From assembly GCF_036250675.1 (NCBI RefSeq), contig NZ_CP109592.1, positions 3,720,001 through 3,784,000 of the forward strand: a DNA stretch of 64,000 bases, written 5' to 3'. Shown here one piece after another: positions 39,912 through 47,430 of this stretch; the first letter of the stretch is position 1; the number at the start of each line of letters is the position of its first letter. The notes beneath the pieces are model-generated. The model did no database searches. It was not told the origin of the DNA and saw only the letters and a list, made by a program, of their open reading frames with translations. A program made the translations under genes and the position numbers. Origin of the DNA: Streptomyces sp. NBC_01689. GTDB lineage: Bacteria; Actinomycetota; Actinomycetes; Streptomycetales; Streptomycetaceae.

Positions 39912-40697
39912 TCAGGTCGCCGGGAGCTGGTAGGAGAGGACGTACGCGTCCGCCGCCATGACGGTGTCGCAGACCTCGACGGCCCGTCCCTCCGTGTCGT
40001 ACGCGGTGCGGATCAGGTGAATCACCGGCACACCAGAAGCCAGCCGGAGTGTCTTGACCTCGGACGGCGCGGGCATCCGGGCGCGGATCTCCTCCTCGAA
40101 GTGGTCGAGGTGGTGTCCCAGCTCCTCAAGTCGGGCGTAGATGCCGCCGGGGCCGGGGTTGGGTTCGGCGATCTGCGTGCCGCGCGCGATGTCGAGCGGG
40201 AGGTACGACGTGGCGAACTCGACCGGTCGGCCGTCGAGCAGGTACCGGCGCCGGCGGGCGAGCACGCGCCGTACGGAGCCGAGCCGAGTGGAGATGTCCT
40301 GACTGGCCTTCTCCTCCTTGACCTCAAGGCTGTCGACCTGGGGGTGACTGCCCGCAGCGTCCGCCTCGACGATGAACGCGGACTTCCCCTGTTCGCGGTG
40401 GCGTCGGGCGAACCGGTCGGAGGCCAGCCGGCGGACGGGCGGACGCGGCCGGACGAAGACGCCCTTCCCATGTTCGGCGGCGACCAGGCCCTCACCCTGG
40501 AGGATGGAGAAGGAGTTGCGGACGGTCATCCGGGATACGCCGTAGTGCTCGACGAGCTCAGCTTCCGAGGGGAGTTTCTCGCCCTCCTTGAATCGCCCAC
40601 GGTCGATGGCCTCGCGCAGCTGGTCAGCGATCTGCCGGAACACCGCACGATCGCTCGTGGGGTCCAGATCGCCGAGCAGGGACGGAAGTGAGGTCAC
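39912..40697 (-). CDS. GntR/HutC-family transcriptional repressor (KorSA-like)
   Basis: The 261 residues contain an N-terminal winged helix (about 20-80: AVFRQIADQLREAIDRGRFKEGEKLPSEAELVEHYGVSRMTVRNSFSILQGEGLV) and a C-terminal UTRA ligand-binding domain (about 95-255). In pSAM2 the corresponding KorSA represses pra and its own gene, keeping the element integrated. GTG 40697 has AAAGGAG upstream. It is divergent from the Nudix gene with a shared 83-bp control region holding a TCTAGACGAGT operator. Confidence 0.92.
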   Translation of the reverse strand: MTSLPSLLGDLDPTSDRAVFRQIADQLREAIDRGRFKEGEKLPSEAELVEHYGVSRMTVRNSFSILQGEGLVAAEHGKGVFVRPRPPVRRLASDRFARRHREQGKSAFIVEADAAGSHPQVDSLEVKEEKASQDISTRLGSVRRVLARRRRYLLDGRPVEFATSYLPLDIARGTQIAEPNPGPGGIYARLEELGHHLDHFEEEIRARMPAPSEVKTLRLASGVPVIHLIRTAYDTEGRAVEVCDTVMAADAYVLSYQLPAT

Positions 40698-40714
40698 GAG
40701 TACTCCTTTAGGTA

Positions 40715-40725
40715 TCTAGACGAGT
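40715..40725. promoter_or_regulatory. KorSA-type operator between korSA-like and Nudix genes
   Basis: TCTAGACGAGT repeats the right half of the palindrome at 39846. Its position 18 bp before the repressor start suggests autoregulation and perhaps joint control of the Nudix gene. A similar ACGAGTATACGAG lies at 41263-41275, over the start of the next plus-strand gene. Confidence 0.65.
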
Positions 40726-40780
40726 GGGCGAGTGTTGTTGCTACGGTGGAGAGCCTAGCGATCTGAGAGGGCCGAGGAAC

Positions 40781-41212
40781 GTGAGCACTGACCGTCCCCA
40801 CTCCGTGAGCGTTGCCGGAGTCATCGTCGACGACCAGGGCCGGGCCCTCTTGATCCAGCGGCGCGACAACGGCCAGTGGGAACCTCCGGGTGGCGTTGTC
40901 GAGCGGGAGGAAACCCTCCCCGAGGCACTCCAACGCGAAGTCCTCGAAGAAACCGGCATCAAGATCGCGCTTCCCGCGACCCTCACCGGCGTCTACAAGA
41001 ACATGACGGGCTTGATCGTCTCTCTTGTCTTCCGCTGTGAAGCCGCCGATGGCTCGCCCACCACCGGGGACGAGACCCGCGCACTGCGTTGGGCCACCCG
41101 CGAAGAAGTCACCGACCTCGCCGATGAGGCGTACGCGATCCGCGTCCTGGACGCTCTCGACGCGGCATCCCCGCCGGCTGTCCGCGCCCATGATGGCGTG
41201 AAACTCGTCTAG
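40781..41212 (+). CDS. Nudix hydrolase, Pif-like
   Basis: The 143 residues have a complete Nudix box at 38-60 (GGVVEREETLPEALQREVLEETGI: G-x5-E-x7-REVLEETGI), so a nucleoside-diphosphate-linked substrate is hydrolysed. In pSAM2 a Nudix protein, Pif, blocks redundant transfer between cells already carrying the element. The shared motif and place beside the repressor support the same role here. GTG 40781 is chosen with GAGGAAC upstream; a longer frame to 40727 would cover the operator region. Confidence 0.88.
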   Translation: MSTDRPHSVSVAGVIVDDQGRALLIQRRDNGQWEPPGGVVEREETLPEALQREVLEETGIKIALPATLTGVYKNMTGLIVSLVFRCEAADGSPTTGDETRALRWATREEVTDLADEAYAIRVLDALDAASPPAVRAHDGVKLV

Positions 41213-41258
41213 CCCGAACCCGCTGCACATGGCGGCCTACCAGCACGAAGGAACTTGT

Positions 41259-41687
41259 ATGCACGAGTATACGAGCACTGCGCGGGTCTGGGGCCTCACT
41301 TGCCCAGGATTTCCGGAAGAGGTGAGCAGGGCCCGCCGCTGGACACGGGACATCCTGCGTGGGTCGCCGTTGGCCGAGGACGCCGAGTTGATCGTGAGCG
41401 AGCTGAGCGCCAACGCGATCCTCCACACCGCCAGCGGACGGCGGTCGGGCAGCTTCCATCTGGCTCTCGCGGTCTCTTCCCAGGTGGTCGCTCTATCGGT
41501 CACAGACGACGGCGGCACCGGGACAGCGCCGAAGGCCGAGCACGCCGACCAGGACGCCACACACGGGCGGGGCCTGGGCATGGTCAGCTTGATCGCCCAC
41601 CGGGTCGTGATCCACGACAGCCAGGCCGGCCACACGGTCACCGTGGAACTCTTCACGGGTGCCCAACCGGGAGGTCACCGGTGCTGA
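41259..41687 (+). CDS. HATPase_c-type ATP-binding protein (anti-sigma-factor-like)
   Basis: This 142-residue single-domain GHKL kinase resembles the RsbW/SpoIIAB proteins abundant in Streptomyces: ELIVSELSANAILHTASG (N box), VTDDGGTG (G1 box), GRGLGMVSLIAHRV (G2 box). It probably binds ATP and phosphorylates or sequesters a partner; target unknown. ATG 41259 has AAGGA 7 nt upstream. An operator-like ACGAGTATACGAG overlaps the first codons, so it may belong to the KorSA regulon. It overlaps the next gene by 7 bp. Confidence 0.88.
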   Translation: MHEYTSTARVWGLTCPGFPEEVSRARRWTRDILRGSPLAEDAELIVSELSANAILHTASGRRSGSFHLALAVSSQVVALSVTDDGGTGTAPKAEHADQDATHGRGLGMVSLIAHRVVIHDSQAGHTVTVELFTGAQPGGHRC

Positions 41688-42034
41688 CGTCGACAACTCC
41701 CGAGGAATTAGCCGAAGCGGGGCCGGGACAGGGTGGCACCTACCGCTGCTGGGCCGTGGCATACCCGCTGCACGAGACCAGCTCGATCCTCCTGGGATCG
41801 CACGATGCGACGAGTCCCCGCCTGGCCCTGCGGTGGCTACGTGAACGCACGAGGAACGTCACGGACCAGCTCGACACGGCATACGCCCAGCCGGGCCGCT
41901 ACTGGCTAAGGGACGAGCGCGAACACGAACGAGCCCTTAGCTACCTGATCACGGGCACGGCCTACCAACTCACCCTGCACGACGAGAACACGCGCTACGT
42001 CCTCGTGACCTACCCGCCCGGAGCGACCTCGTGA
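41681..42034 (+). CDS. Hypothetical AICE protein
   Basis: This 117-residue soluble protein belongs to no family I can name. It is rich in Arg, Leu and aromatic residues, with GTYRCWAVAYPLHETSSILLGSHD and YLITGTAYQLTLHDENTRYVLVTYPPGA. GTG 41681 has GGGAGG 6 nt upstream and overlaps the HATPase stop by 7 bp, so it is translated with its neighbours and may work with the ATP-binding protein. Confidence 0.75.
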   Translation: MLTSTTPEELAEAGPGQGGTYRCWAVAYPLHETSSILLGSHDATSPRLALRWLRERTRNVTDQLDTAYAQPGRYWLRDEREHERALSYLITGTAYQLTLHDENTRYVLVTYPPGATS

Positions 42035-42408
42035 ACGGATACATCCGCGGCTTCTGGTGCGAATGCTGGACCGAAGACCTCACCAGGGCAGAGCAGCCGG
42101 CCCTTCACAGTTCGTTCGACGCGTACTCGGCCAGCCAGGCAGACCGCTGGATAGCGATCGCACTCCGCACCATCACGCCAGCGCTGGACTCCAGGGCGTC
42201 CGACGAGGCCTGGGAGTGGCTGTACGAGGGCCGCATCCAGACGAGGAGAGCTCTCCTGCGCTCGGAGCTCTGTACAGTCACGATCAACCAGGGCGGCATA
42301 CGCATCTCTTGGACGGCCCGACCAGCGCTCTTCCTGCCCCTGGCACACAGGCGGGGCCTTGAACTTCCGTCCTGCGCATATGACTTCAAGCCCCATGCGA
42401 CCGACTGA
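42031..42408 (+). CDS. Hypothetical AICE protein
   Basis: This 125-residue protein contains paired Trp/Cys near the N-terminus (GYIRGFWCECWTEDL) and ends in the polar segment ELPSCAYDFKPHATD. No known domain. GTG 42031 overlaps the previous stop by 4 bp (GTGA), so the three genes from 41259 form one coupled operon on the plus strand, opposite to the transfer operon. The gene marks the end of the conserved element core before the cargo. Confidence 0.72.
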   Translation: MNGYIRGFWCECWTEDLTRAEQPALHSSFDAYSASQADRWIAIALRTITPALDSRASDEAWEWLYEGRIQTRRALLRSELCTVTINQGGIRISWTARPALFLPLAHRRGLELPSCAYDFKPHATD

Positions 42409-42791
42409 GTTACAACTTTCTCTACTGGTTCAAGGCGGCTCGCTCCGCTCCCCGCGCGCGGTACGGCCCCCGGCCGGGCCTGCGCTCCTGTCTCCGCCCC
42501 GCTCCAGCCCGGCCGGCGCCCGTACCGCGCTCGGAACAATCAGGCCGCTTGAGGCAAGAGGAGGGGTACGTCGTGGCTGGGGCGGTCGGCTCCACGGCTT
42601 TACGGAGCCACTTTGGCGCGAGCCTCGAAGATCATGGCCCCCAACGTCGTGCTTTACCGGGCAGGTCCACAGACTGCCCGACGCGCCGGAAGCTTACGGG
42701 GCCATGATCACTCGCACCAAAGCAGCGCCACCCCAAAGCCGCTCCGCCGACCTCGGCAGCACTCGCCACCAATCCACCGACGACACATTCG
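42409..42791. other. Non-coding segment with large inverted repeat; candidate ori/clt DNA
   Basis: There is no convincing gene in 383 bp. A 23-bp inverted repeat with two mismatches (42456-42478 against 42508-42530, 29-nt loop) contains GCGCGGTACGG. Weaker outer pairing links CAAGGCGGC at 42431 with GCCGCTTGAG at 42545. Position between element core and cargo, and a large hairpin, are what one expects for a replication origin or the cis-acting transfer locus read by TraB. Function not proven. Base composition turns AT-richer after about 42600. Confidence 0.55.
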
Positions 42792-43682
42792 TCAATCGAA
42801 GAGAGTCAAGCTCTGCTGCTGTTCATTCAATCCACCATCGGGGATCTCGTATGACGTGAAAACGAGATCTTGACTGCCGCGCTTCTGTGACTTCAGATTA
42901 ATGTCACGGCGCGTAGCCATTGACGTGACGTGAAAACTCTTGAAGATCTCCCTGGTGAGCGGAGTCTCGCTGTTCGACATGGTTACAAAAACACCGCGAT
43001 CCGCGGCCTCTAGCATCCCTGTCGCCAACCGGTGCTGATCTTCTTCCCCGAATTGTTCGGGAGTATACCGCTTAAAGTCGGCCCAGCCCCCAAGGGGGAC
43101 ATATGGAGGGTCAAGGTAGACCCAATCCCCAGCTTGCGCCTCCCTCAATGCATTGGCGAAATCTCGATGCTGAATCTCTACACCTTGAAGCGCTTCAGCG
43201 GCAGCAAGCAGGGTCTTTCGATTGTAATATGGGCGGTCATACTCGCCATAAGGGACGTTGAATTGACCCTTCTTATTGACCCGCCAGAGCCCACGAAATC
43301 CGGTCTTATTTAGAAAGACTACGCGCGCTGCACGATCGACATCAGACATCTCACGGACGTCCTTCGATCGAAGCTCATTATAGAACTCCCGGTTATTTGG
43401 CATTTCATCGAGCAGCGCCATGACCTTCTCTGGGTCATGCGCAACCTGCTGAAAGCAGATAACCAACTCAGGGTTCGCATCTGAGAGAGATGCCTCACTC
43501 GGACCCAGCTCGAAGAAAACTGCAGCACTCCCCATAAAGGGTTCAAAATACCGCCCTTCGAACGCAGGCGCGAGGGCTACGAGCTGATCCGCATACCGCG
43601 TCTTCCCGCCGACCCACTTCAGGAATGAACGCCCCTCAGCGAGGCGACTGCTACTCATAGTCTGTAGACCCATCGTCGTCAC
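42792..43682 (-). CDS. Dam-family DNA N6-adenine methyltransferase (D12 class)
   Basis: It methylates adenine using SAM, presumably as the protective partner of the nuclease at 43933. The 296 residues contain motif I FLKWVGGKTRYADQL (20-34), FEPFMGSAAVFFEL (47-59), the Dam-family stretch NKTGFRGLWRVNKKGQFNVPYG (125-146) and the catalytic DPPY (191-194). The start is GTG 43682 if leaderless, else ATG 43673 or 43658. Codon use and GC are distinctly lower than in the core genes. The specificity cannot be read from sequence; GATC-like sites are common in this group. Confidence 0.92.
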   Translation of the reverse strand: MTTMGLQTMSSSRLAEGRSFLKWVGGKTRYADQLVALAPAFEGRYFEPFMGSAAVFFELGPSEASLSDANPELVICFQQVAHDPEKVMALLDEMPNNREFYNELRSKDVREMSDVDRAARVVFLNKTGFRGLWRVNKKGQFNVPYGEYDRPYYNRKTLLAAAEALQGVEIQHRDFANALREAQAGDWVYLDPPYVPLGGWADFKRYTPEQFGEEDQHRLATGMLEAADRGVFVTMSNSETPLTREIFKSFHVTSMATRRDINLKSQKRGSQDLVFTSYEIPDGGLNEQQQSLTLFD

Positions 43683-43688
43683 TCGGGC

Positions 43689-43696
43689 AGTATACA
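43689..43696. promoter_or_regulatory. Symmetric overlapping -10 boxes for divergent methylase and controller genes
   Basis: The sequence AGTATACA contains TATACA for the plus strand (43691-43696) and TATACT for the minus strand (43694-43689). In each direction exactly 6 nt separate the box from a GTG start (43703 plus, 43682 minus). Transcripts would therefore begin at or next to the start codons, i.e. be leaderless, and the two polymerases could not bind together. Inference from geometry. Confidence 0.65.
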
Positions 43697-43702
43697 GCCC
43701 TT

Positions 43703-43927
43703 GTGGATGATCGTTCGGTCTTGGTCAGGTTTGGCCAAAACGTTAGGAAGCTCCGCGTCGAGGCCGGGCTATCGCAAGAGCAATTGGCAGACATTGCACG
43801 CCTTCACCGCACCTACATCGGGAGCGTGGAACGTGGTGAGCGCAATATTAGTCTGGTGAATATTTACCGACTCGCGGAAGCGCTTGGTGTCAGCTCAAGG
43901 CATTTGCTACCTGACGACGAGGGATAG
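43703..43927 (+). CDS. XRE-family helix-turn-helix protein, probable R-M controller
   Basis: The 74 residues are essentially one Cro/C1-type domain: FGQNVRKLRVEAGLSQEQLADIARLHRTYIGSVERGERNISLVNIYRLAEALGVSSRHLL. This size and placement between a methylase and a nuclease fit the C-protein class that times restriction gene expression. GTG 43703 has no ribosome site and lies 6 nt after a -10 box, consistent with leaderless translation, common for C proteins. It is 5 bp upstream of the nuclease gene. Confidence 0.88.
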   Translation: MDDRSVLVRFGQNVRKLRVEAGLSQEQLADIARLHRTYIGSVERGERNISLVNIYRLAEALGVSSRHLLPDDEG

Positions 43928-43932
43928 ACGAA

Positions 43933-44826
43933 GTGAGACGCCAAGACGGTTTCGCCGCTCCACGCTGGGATGATCCATTCTGGCACGTTGTGCGAATGCT
44001 CGCCGATCAGCCGGCGGCACAGCGTAGATACGCCGATGCAATTTCGCCAAGCCAAATCATGGATCTCCTTCGTTCGGCAGGCACGCCCGCAGCAGACGCA
44101 TTGGCTCTGTACCTCCAGAAGCGGGAGGACGCATTGCAGCGCCTGTCTTCATATTGGAGCAAGCGGCGCGAAGTGTCTGAAACGGCTTTCAGCCTCATGC
44201 GGACTGAGGAGGAAGCCAAGAGAGACTACGCAACCGTCTCCGATCAGGTCCTGCAAAGCTACGGCGTACAACTCGCCGGCTATCACGCATCACCGAAGGT
44301 TCTCGTCAACACTGTAGACGCGGTTATTTACCGGGAATGCAAAAAGGCAAATGTTCCCGTAAATACCAATCCGCAGAGTCGCGCCGCCCTTTTGTCCGAT
44401 GAGCATATCTGGGTTTCCCCAAGACGCCTTGACGGCGCTCTCCCTGACCTTCTGAACCCAGTTGCGCTATGGGAGATTAAAGAGTACTGGGGAAAGACAG
44501 GCGGCGGTTCAAAGATGTCTGATGCCATCTATGAACTGCACCTGGTCGGACTCGAGTTGCGCATGTTCGAGGCCGAGTTCGGAGTTCACGTAAACCACTA
44601 CGCCATCCTCGATGGTCTGGAACAGTGGCGCGCAAGGAAATCCGACGTCCGGCGTACGGTTGACCTTCTATACATGGGGTTGCTCGATGAAGTCGTTGTG
44701 GGTAGCGAAGTAATATCCGAGTGGCCGCGAATTGTTATGGAGAACATCCGTCGCGCTGAGCGTGCCGACACACCTAGGGTGCCGAGGCAGGCTGTCGCTG
44801 ACTCTCTGTTCCCAGAACTCGGTTAA
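43933..44826 (+). CDS. Probable type II restriction endonuclease (PD-ExK motif)
   Basis: The 297 residues have no family I can name with certainty. The assignment rests on context (methylase and controller adjacent) and on a catalytic pattern P171-D172 followed after 8 residues by E181-I-K183, within GALPDLLNPVALWEIKEYWGK. The N-terminal half is helical with many charged residues (KREDALQRLSSYWSKRREVSETAF), possibly for DNA recognition or dimerisation. GTG 43933 has AGGG about 10 nt upstream. Base composition matches the methylase rather than the element core. Confidence 0.75.
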   Translation: MRRQDGFAAPRWDDPFWHVVRMLADQPAAQRRYADAISPSQIMDLLRSAGTPAADALALYLQKREDALQRLSSYWSKRREVSETAFSLMRTEEEAKRDYATVSDQVLQSYGVQLAGYHASPKVLVNTVDAVIYRECKKANVPVNTNPQSRAALLSDEHIWVSPRRLDGALPDLLNPVALWEIKEYWGKTGGGSKMSDAIYELHLVGLELRMFEAEFGVHVNHYAILDGLEQWRARKSDVRRTVDLLYMGLLDEVVVGSEVISEWPRIVMENIRRAERADTPRVPRQAVADSLFPELG

Positions 44827-44973
44827 GTCAGACTCGCTTCTCGGCAGAGAAGAATCGACTGAACTCGGGTCCCCAATTGTAAGCGCCCTGATTACAGGGT
44901 ACCGAATAGTCGACATGTGCTCACATGGCACGCAGTGTCCTCGGTCAGCCGGCTGCGCCAAGGCACAGGTCTG

Positions 44974-45010
44974 AAAGTATCGCTCGTCACACCGTGACGA
45001 GCGATACTTT
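44974..45010 (+). terminator. Strong terminator after the endonuclease gene
   Basis: A perfect 17-bp stem (44974-44990 with 44994-45010), 3-nt loop, followed by TT and preceded by AA, so it could act both ways. It lies about 150 bp after the endonuclease stop. Confidence 0.88.
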
Positions 45011-45080
45011 TTCAGCACACTCCACGGCCCTCCGCATGCCCGATAAGGTGTGACTTCAGCTAAGTGGCGTGTAGATCATA

Positions 45081-45117
45081 TGGAACTGGAGGAGCCAGCT
45101 CAGCTCCTCCAGTTCCA
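45081..45117 (-). terminator. Hairpin after the AIPR gene
   Basis: A perfect 15-bp stem (45081-45095 with 45103-45117) with a 7-nt loop lies downstream of the minus-strand AIPR gene. There is no T tract on either side, so it may terminate weakly or protect the 3' end of the mRNA. Confidence 0.6.
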
Positions 45118-45255
45118 GCAGCAGTATCAACAAGCTGCTCAACGCTCAACACGATCAGTCAAGGCTGACCTGCGGCTCGGCCGGGCATTCTGCGATCAGT
45201 CCCAGTCGCCAATGGGAAGCTGTCGCTCGGTGGTCTGAGCGCAGGCCCACCTGCT

Positions 45256-46941
45256 CTAGCTATCGCGCAGCTTCGTCAGGGCGCTTCGTGCAAGCCCTGC
45301 ACACTTAGTTGCATTCTTGAAAAGGCTAGCGGGGTATCCTGGATAGTCGGCATCAGCCACATCAGTTACCACTGTCAGCGTCTTGGCCACTAGTCCCGGA
45401 ACTTGACGAGCCTGGCTATTCCAGTCGAAGCGAGGGTCATCAATACTCTTCGTGTCTAGCTGGCGGAAAACCAGATGCAGGATGAAGCGGTTTCCGTGGA
45501 CAGCCATTCCGCGAGCACGCCCCTCGAGAGACTGCAGGGTGTCCCCTAGCAACTCTTCAACTTGTCGCATGACACGAACTGATCGCCAAATACGCTGATA
45601 GGTTATCGAGGGGTTGAAGAGCTTTTTATACGCGCCCCGGTCCCCGGTATCCCACAACCGGCTGATCTCACGCTTAGCTTGCGTTGACAGGCTTACGTCA
45701 GGATTCGCGCATGAGAGAGCGATTGTAGCTTCAGTGACACTGCATCCGGTTTCTGGGGCGGGGTCCGCCTCTCCGGACTTATAGATGTATGTCAGACCCT
45801 CCACGAGAAACTCGTTCTTGATACGAGATTGTTCCGGATCGAGAGCCAAAAAATCTCGCCCGGTGATTCTGTTTTGAGTATTCGTAGCTCGCGTAACACT
45901 ATTCGCGAATTCGGACTCTGCTCCTTCGAGGGAAATGAAGCGTACGGTCACTTTCGCTTTACCGAGATCGACACCTAGTCGCGCGGCCTTTGCGATCGAA
46001 CCTACTGTCTGTGCTCCATTTACGACATCCGCCCCGGAAAATGTGAATGCGCCGATCCTTCGATCCGCTCCATAGGCAGGCGACTTAGAGATTTTCTCGC
46101 AGAGGATCGTAATTCCGTTATTGTAGTACCAGAATTCTGCGGGACTCTCGCGGAGAGTATCGATCAGCGTTTCGTTGACTTCCGAATTATTTAGCACGAC
46201 ACGAACATTCTTGCTAAAAAGAGCAGTGCCGTGCTCCCTGTGCCACTCTGCAACTTGCGCCGCGGAGACTTGACCGTAATAGGCTACCGGCTCTCCCGCG
46301 AACTGCCCCCAGTCTGCCAGCTCAACCGAGAGATCAATCTTCGGCAATTGGTGATCGTCCAGGAGTAGCTTGTGAATCCCCGACTGGCCTAGGTAGTTGA
46401 AAGATGCTACTTCATCCGGCGTGTTGAACGTCTCATCAAGAAACGTTTCCATGCGGTCACGTATATCCGAAGAGCAATCGCTTACGCCACTATGAGCCAC
46501 GATGATCTCGATCTGCATCTTGGGATCTAGTAGCGCCTTTTCGATTTCCTTCTGGCGAACGCGAACCTTCTCGTTAAACCTCTCCCACCTAAGTTGCACT
46601 AGGTCTGAGATACCCTCGCGAAACTTGATGAAGTCGTCAAGTGCAAGACTTCCTCGACCGTCCTGCGACCACTTGGACTGGACAACCAATAGTCGATCTT
46701 GCTCCAAGTTGAGCGCAATGGCATCAATCCCATTATCCCCAGATCCGTCAGTCACTGTTGCAGAAGCCGACTCCCAGTCCAATCCTCCTCGCTTAGCAAT
46801 TACGAAGGCGGCCAGCGCGCGACTCAGGTGATTTACGTATACGTGCGCGGGTTCGTGAGCCGCGAGGTCGCTTACATCAACAAAGGGGAAGGTTGTCTCC
46901 TCAACACGGCGCTGAATTTGAGTGAGTTGCAGCAGTCCCAT
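45256..46941 (-). CDS. AIPR (abortive infection phage resistance) family protein
   Basis: The 561 residues carry an N-terminal region with a restriction-like pattern GSGDNGIDAIAL...LLVVQSKW (Asp73, Gln88-x-Lys90), like Mrr-type nucleases. The AIPR core is recognised by VRVVLNNSEVNETLIDTL, EFWYYNNGITILCEKI, VVNGAQTVGSIAKA and TRATNTQNRITGRDFLALD. AIPR proteins, first linked to the lactococcal AbiR system, act in phage defence, probably by nucleic-acid damage on infection. ATG 46941 has GAGGAC closely upstream. Base composition is low-GC like the adjacent restriction genes, and it reads toward them. Confidence 0.88.
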   Translation of the reverse strand: MGLLQLTQIQRRVEETTFPFVDVSDLAAHEPAHVYVNHLSRALAAFVIAKRGGLDWESASATVTDGSGDNGIDAIALNLEQDRLLVVQSKWSQDGRGSLALDDFIKFREGISDLVQLRWERFNEKVRVRQKEIEKALLDPKMQIEIIVAHSGVSDCSSDIRDRMETFLDETFNTPDEVASFNYLGQSGIHKLLLDDHQLPKIDLSVELADWGQFAGEPVAYYGQVSAAQVAEWHREHGTALFSKNVRVVLNNSEVNETLIDTLRESPAEFWYYNNGITILCEKISKSPAYGADRRIGAFTFSGADVVNGAQTVGSIAKAARLGVDLGKAKVTVRFISLEGAESEFANSVTRATNTQNRITGRDFLALDPEQSRIKNEFLVEGLTYIYKSGEADPAPETGCSVTEATIALSCANPDVSLSTQAKREISRLWDTGDRGAYKKLFNPSITYQRIWRSVRVMRQVEELLGDTLQSLEGRARGMAVHGNRFILHLVFRQLDTKSIDDPRFDWNSQARQVPGLVAKTLTVVTDVADADYPGYPASLFKNATKCAGLARSALTKLRDS

Positions 46942-47430
46942 GTGTCCTCGGCCTCAATCGATCGCCTACCAGGGGAGGCTAAGAGTAGTAGCAGTTGCGG
47001 CATCCAGGGGTGGTCGTACGAAGATTCGTGCCGCAGCGGACTTGTTCGAACCCTACGGACCAGCCTCAGCTACGGGCGCGTGAACAAACCATGGCGGTTG
47101 AAGGAGGTAGGGGTCGTTACCGCAGCGATCGCCGGCTGCCTATGACGCTCGATCCTCAGCTACAGCCCTGCCCTCGTGTAGGTAGCCATCGAGTGTCATG
47201 GGATCCTCGTCGAGCGCGCGGGCTCACCAACATGGCGGTTGACTGCTGCCAGCGACTGTTGTCGTCTATCTGACGGCTTGCTTTGTCCCAGATGCGGTCC
47301 AGACTTTACAGCCGTTGCAGTTCCCCGATGCCAGCGGTCGGGGAGTCTGAGTCGTGGACCACCTGTGGACAAGTCCGGCTCTCCAGCACGGTGAAGAGGC
47401 TCAGACCTGCACCGACCCAGTGCATCGCAT
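46942..47430. other. Non-coding right end of the element (attR arm)
   Basis: There is no supported gene. CATGGCGGTTGA occurs twice (near 47090 and 47231), each preceded some 20-70 bp upstream by CTCAGCTAC-type sequence, a diverged duplication. These could be integrase arm-binding repeats next to attR or a decayed gene copy. Confidence 0.45.

Larger units (their letters stand above)
44827..45255. other. Convergent intergenic region with two hairpins
   Basis: This 429-bp space lies between the endonuclease (plus) and the AIPR gene (minus). It holds one terminator for each side (44974-45010 and 45081-45117). A 52-codon frame from about 45080 is Gln/Ser-rich and overlaps the second hairpin; I do not regard it as a gene. 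Confidence 0.5.

Noticed and set aside
45080..45238. Small Gln-rich frame starting MELEEPAQLLQFQQQ
   Set aside because: Its first codons form the left arm of a perfect hairpin between two convergent genes, and no ribosome site is present.
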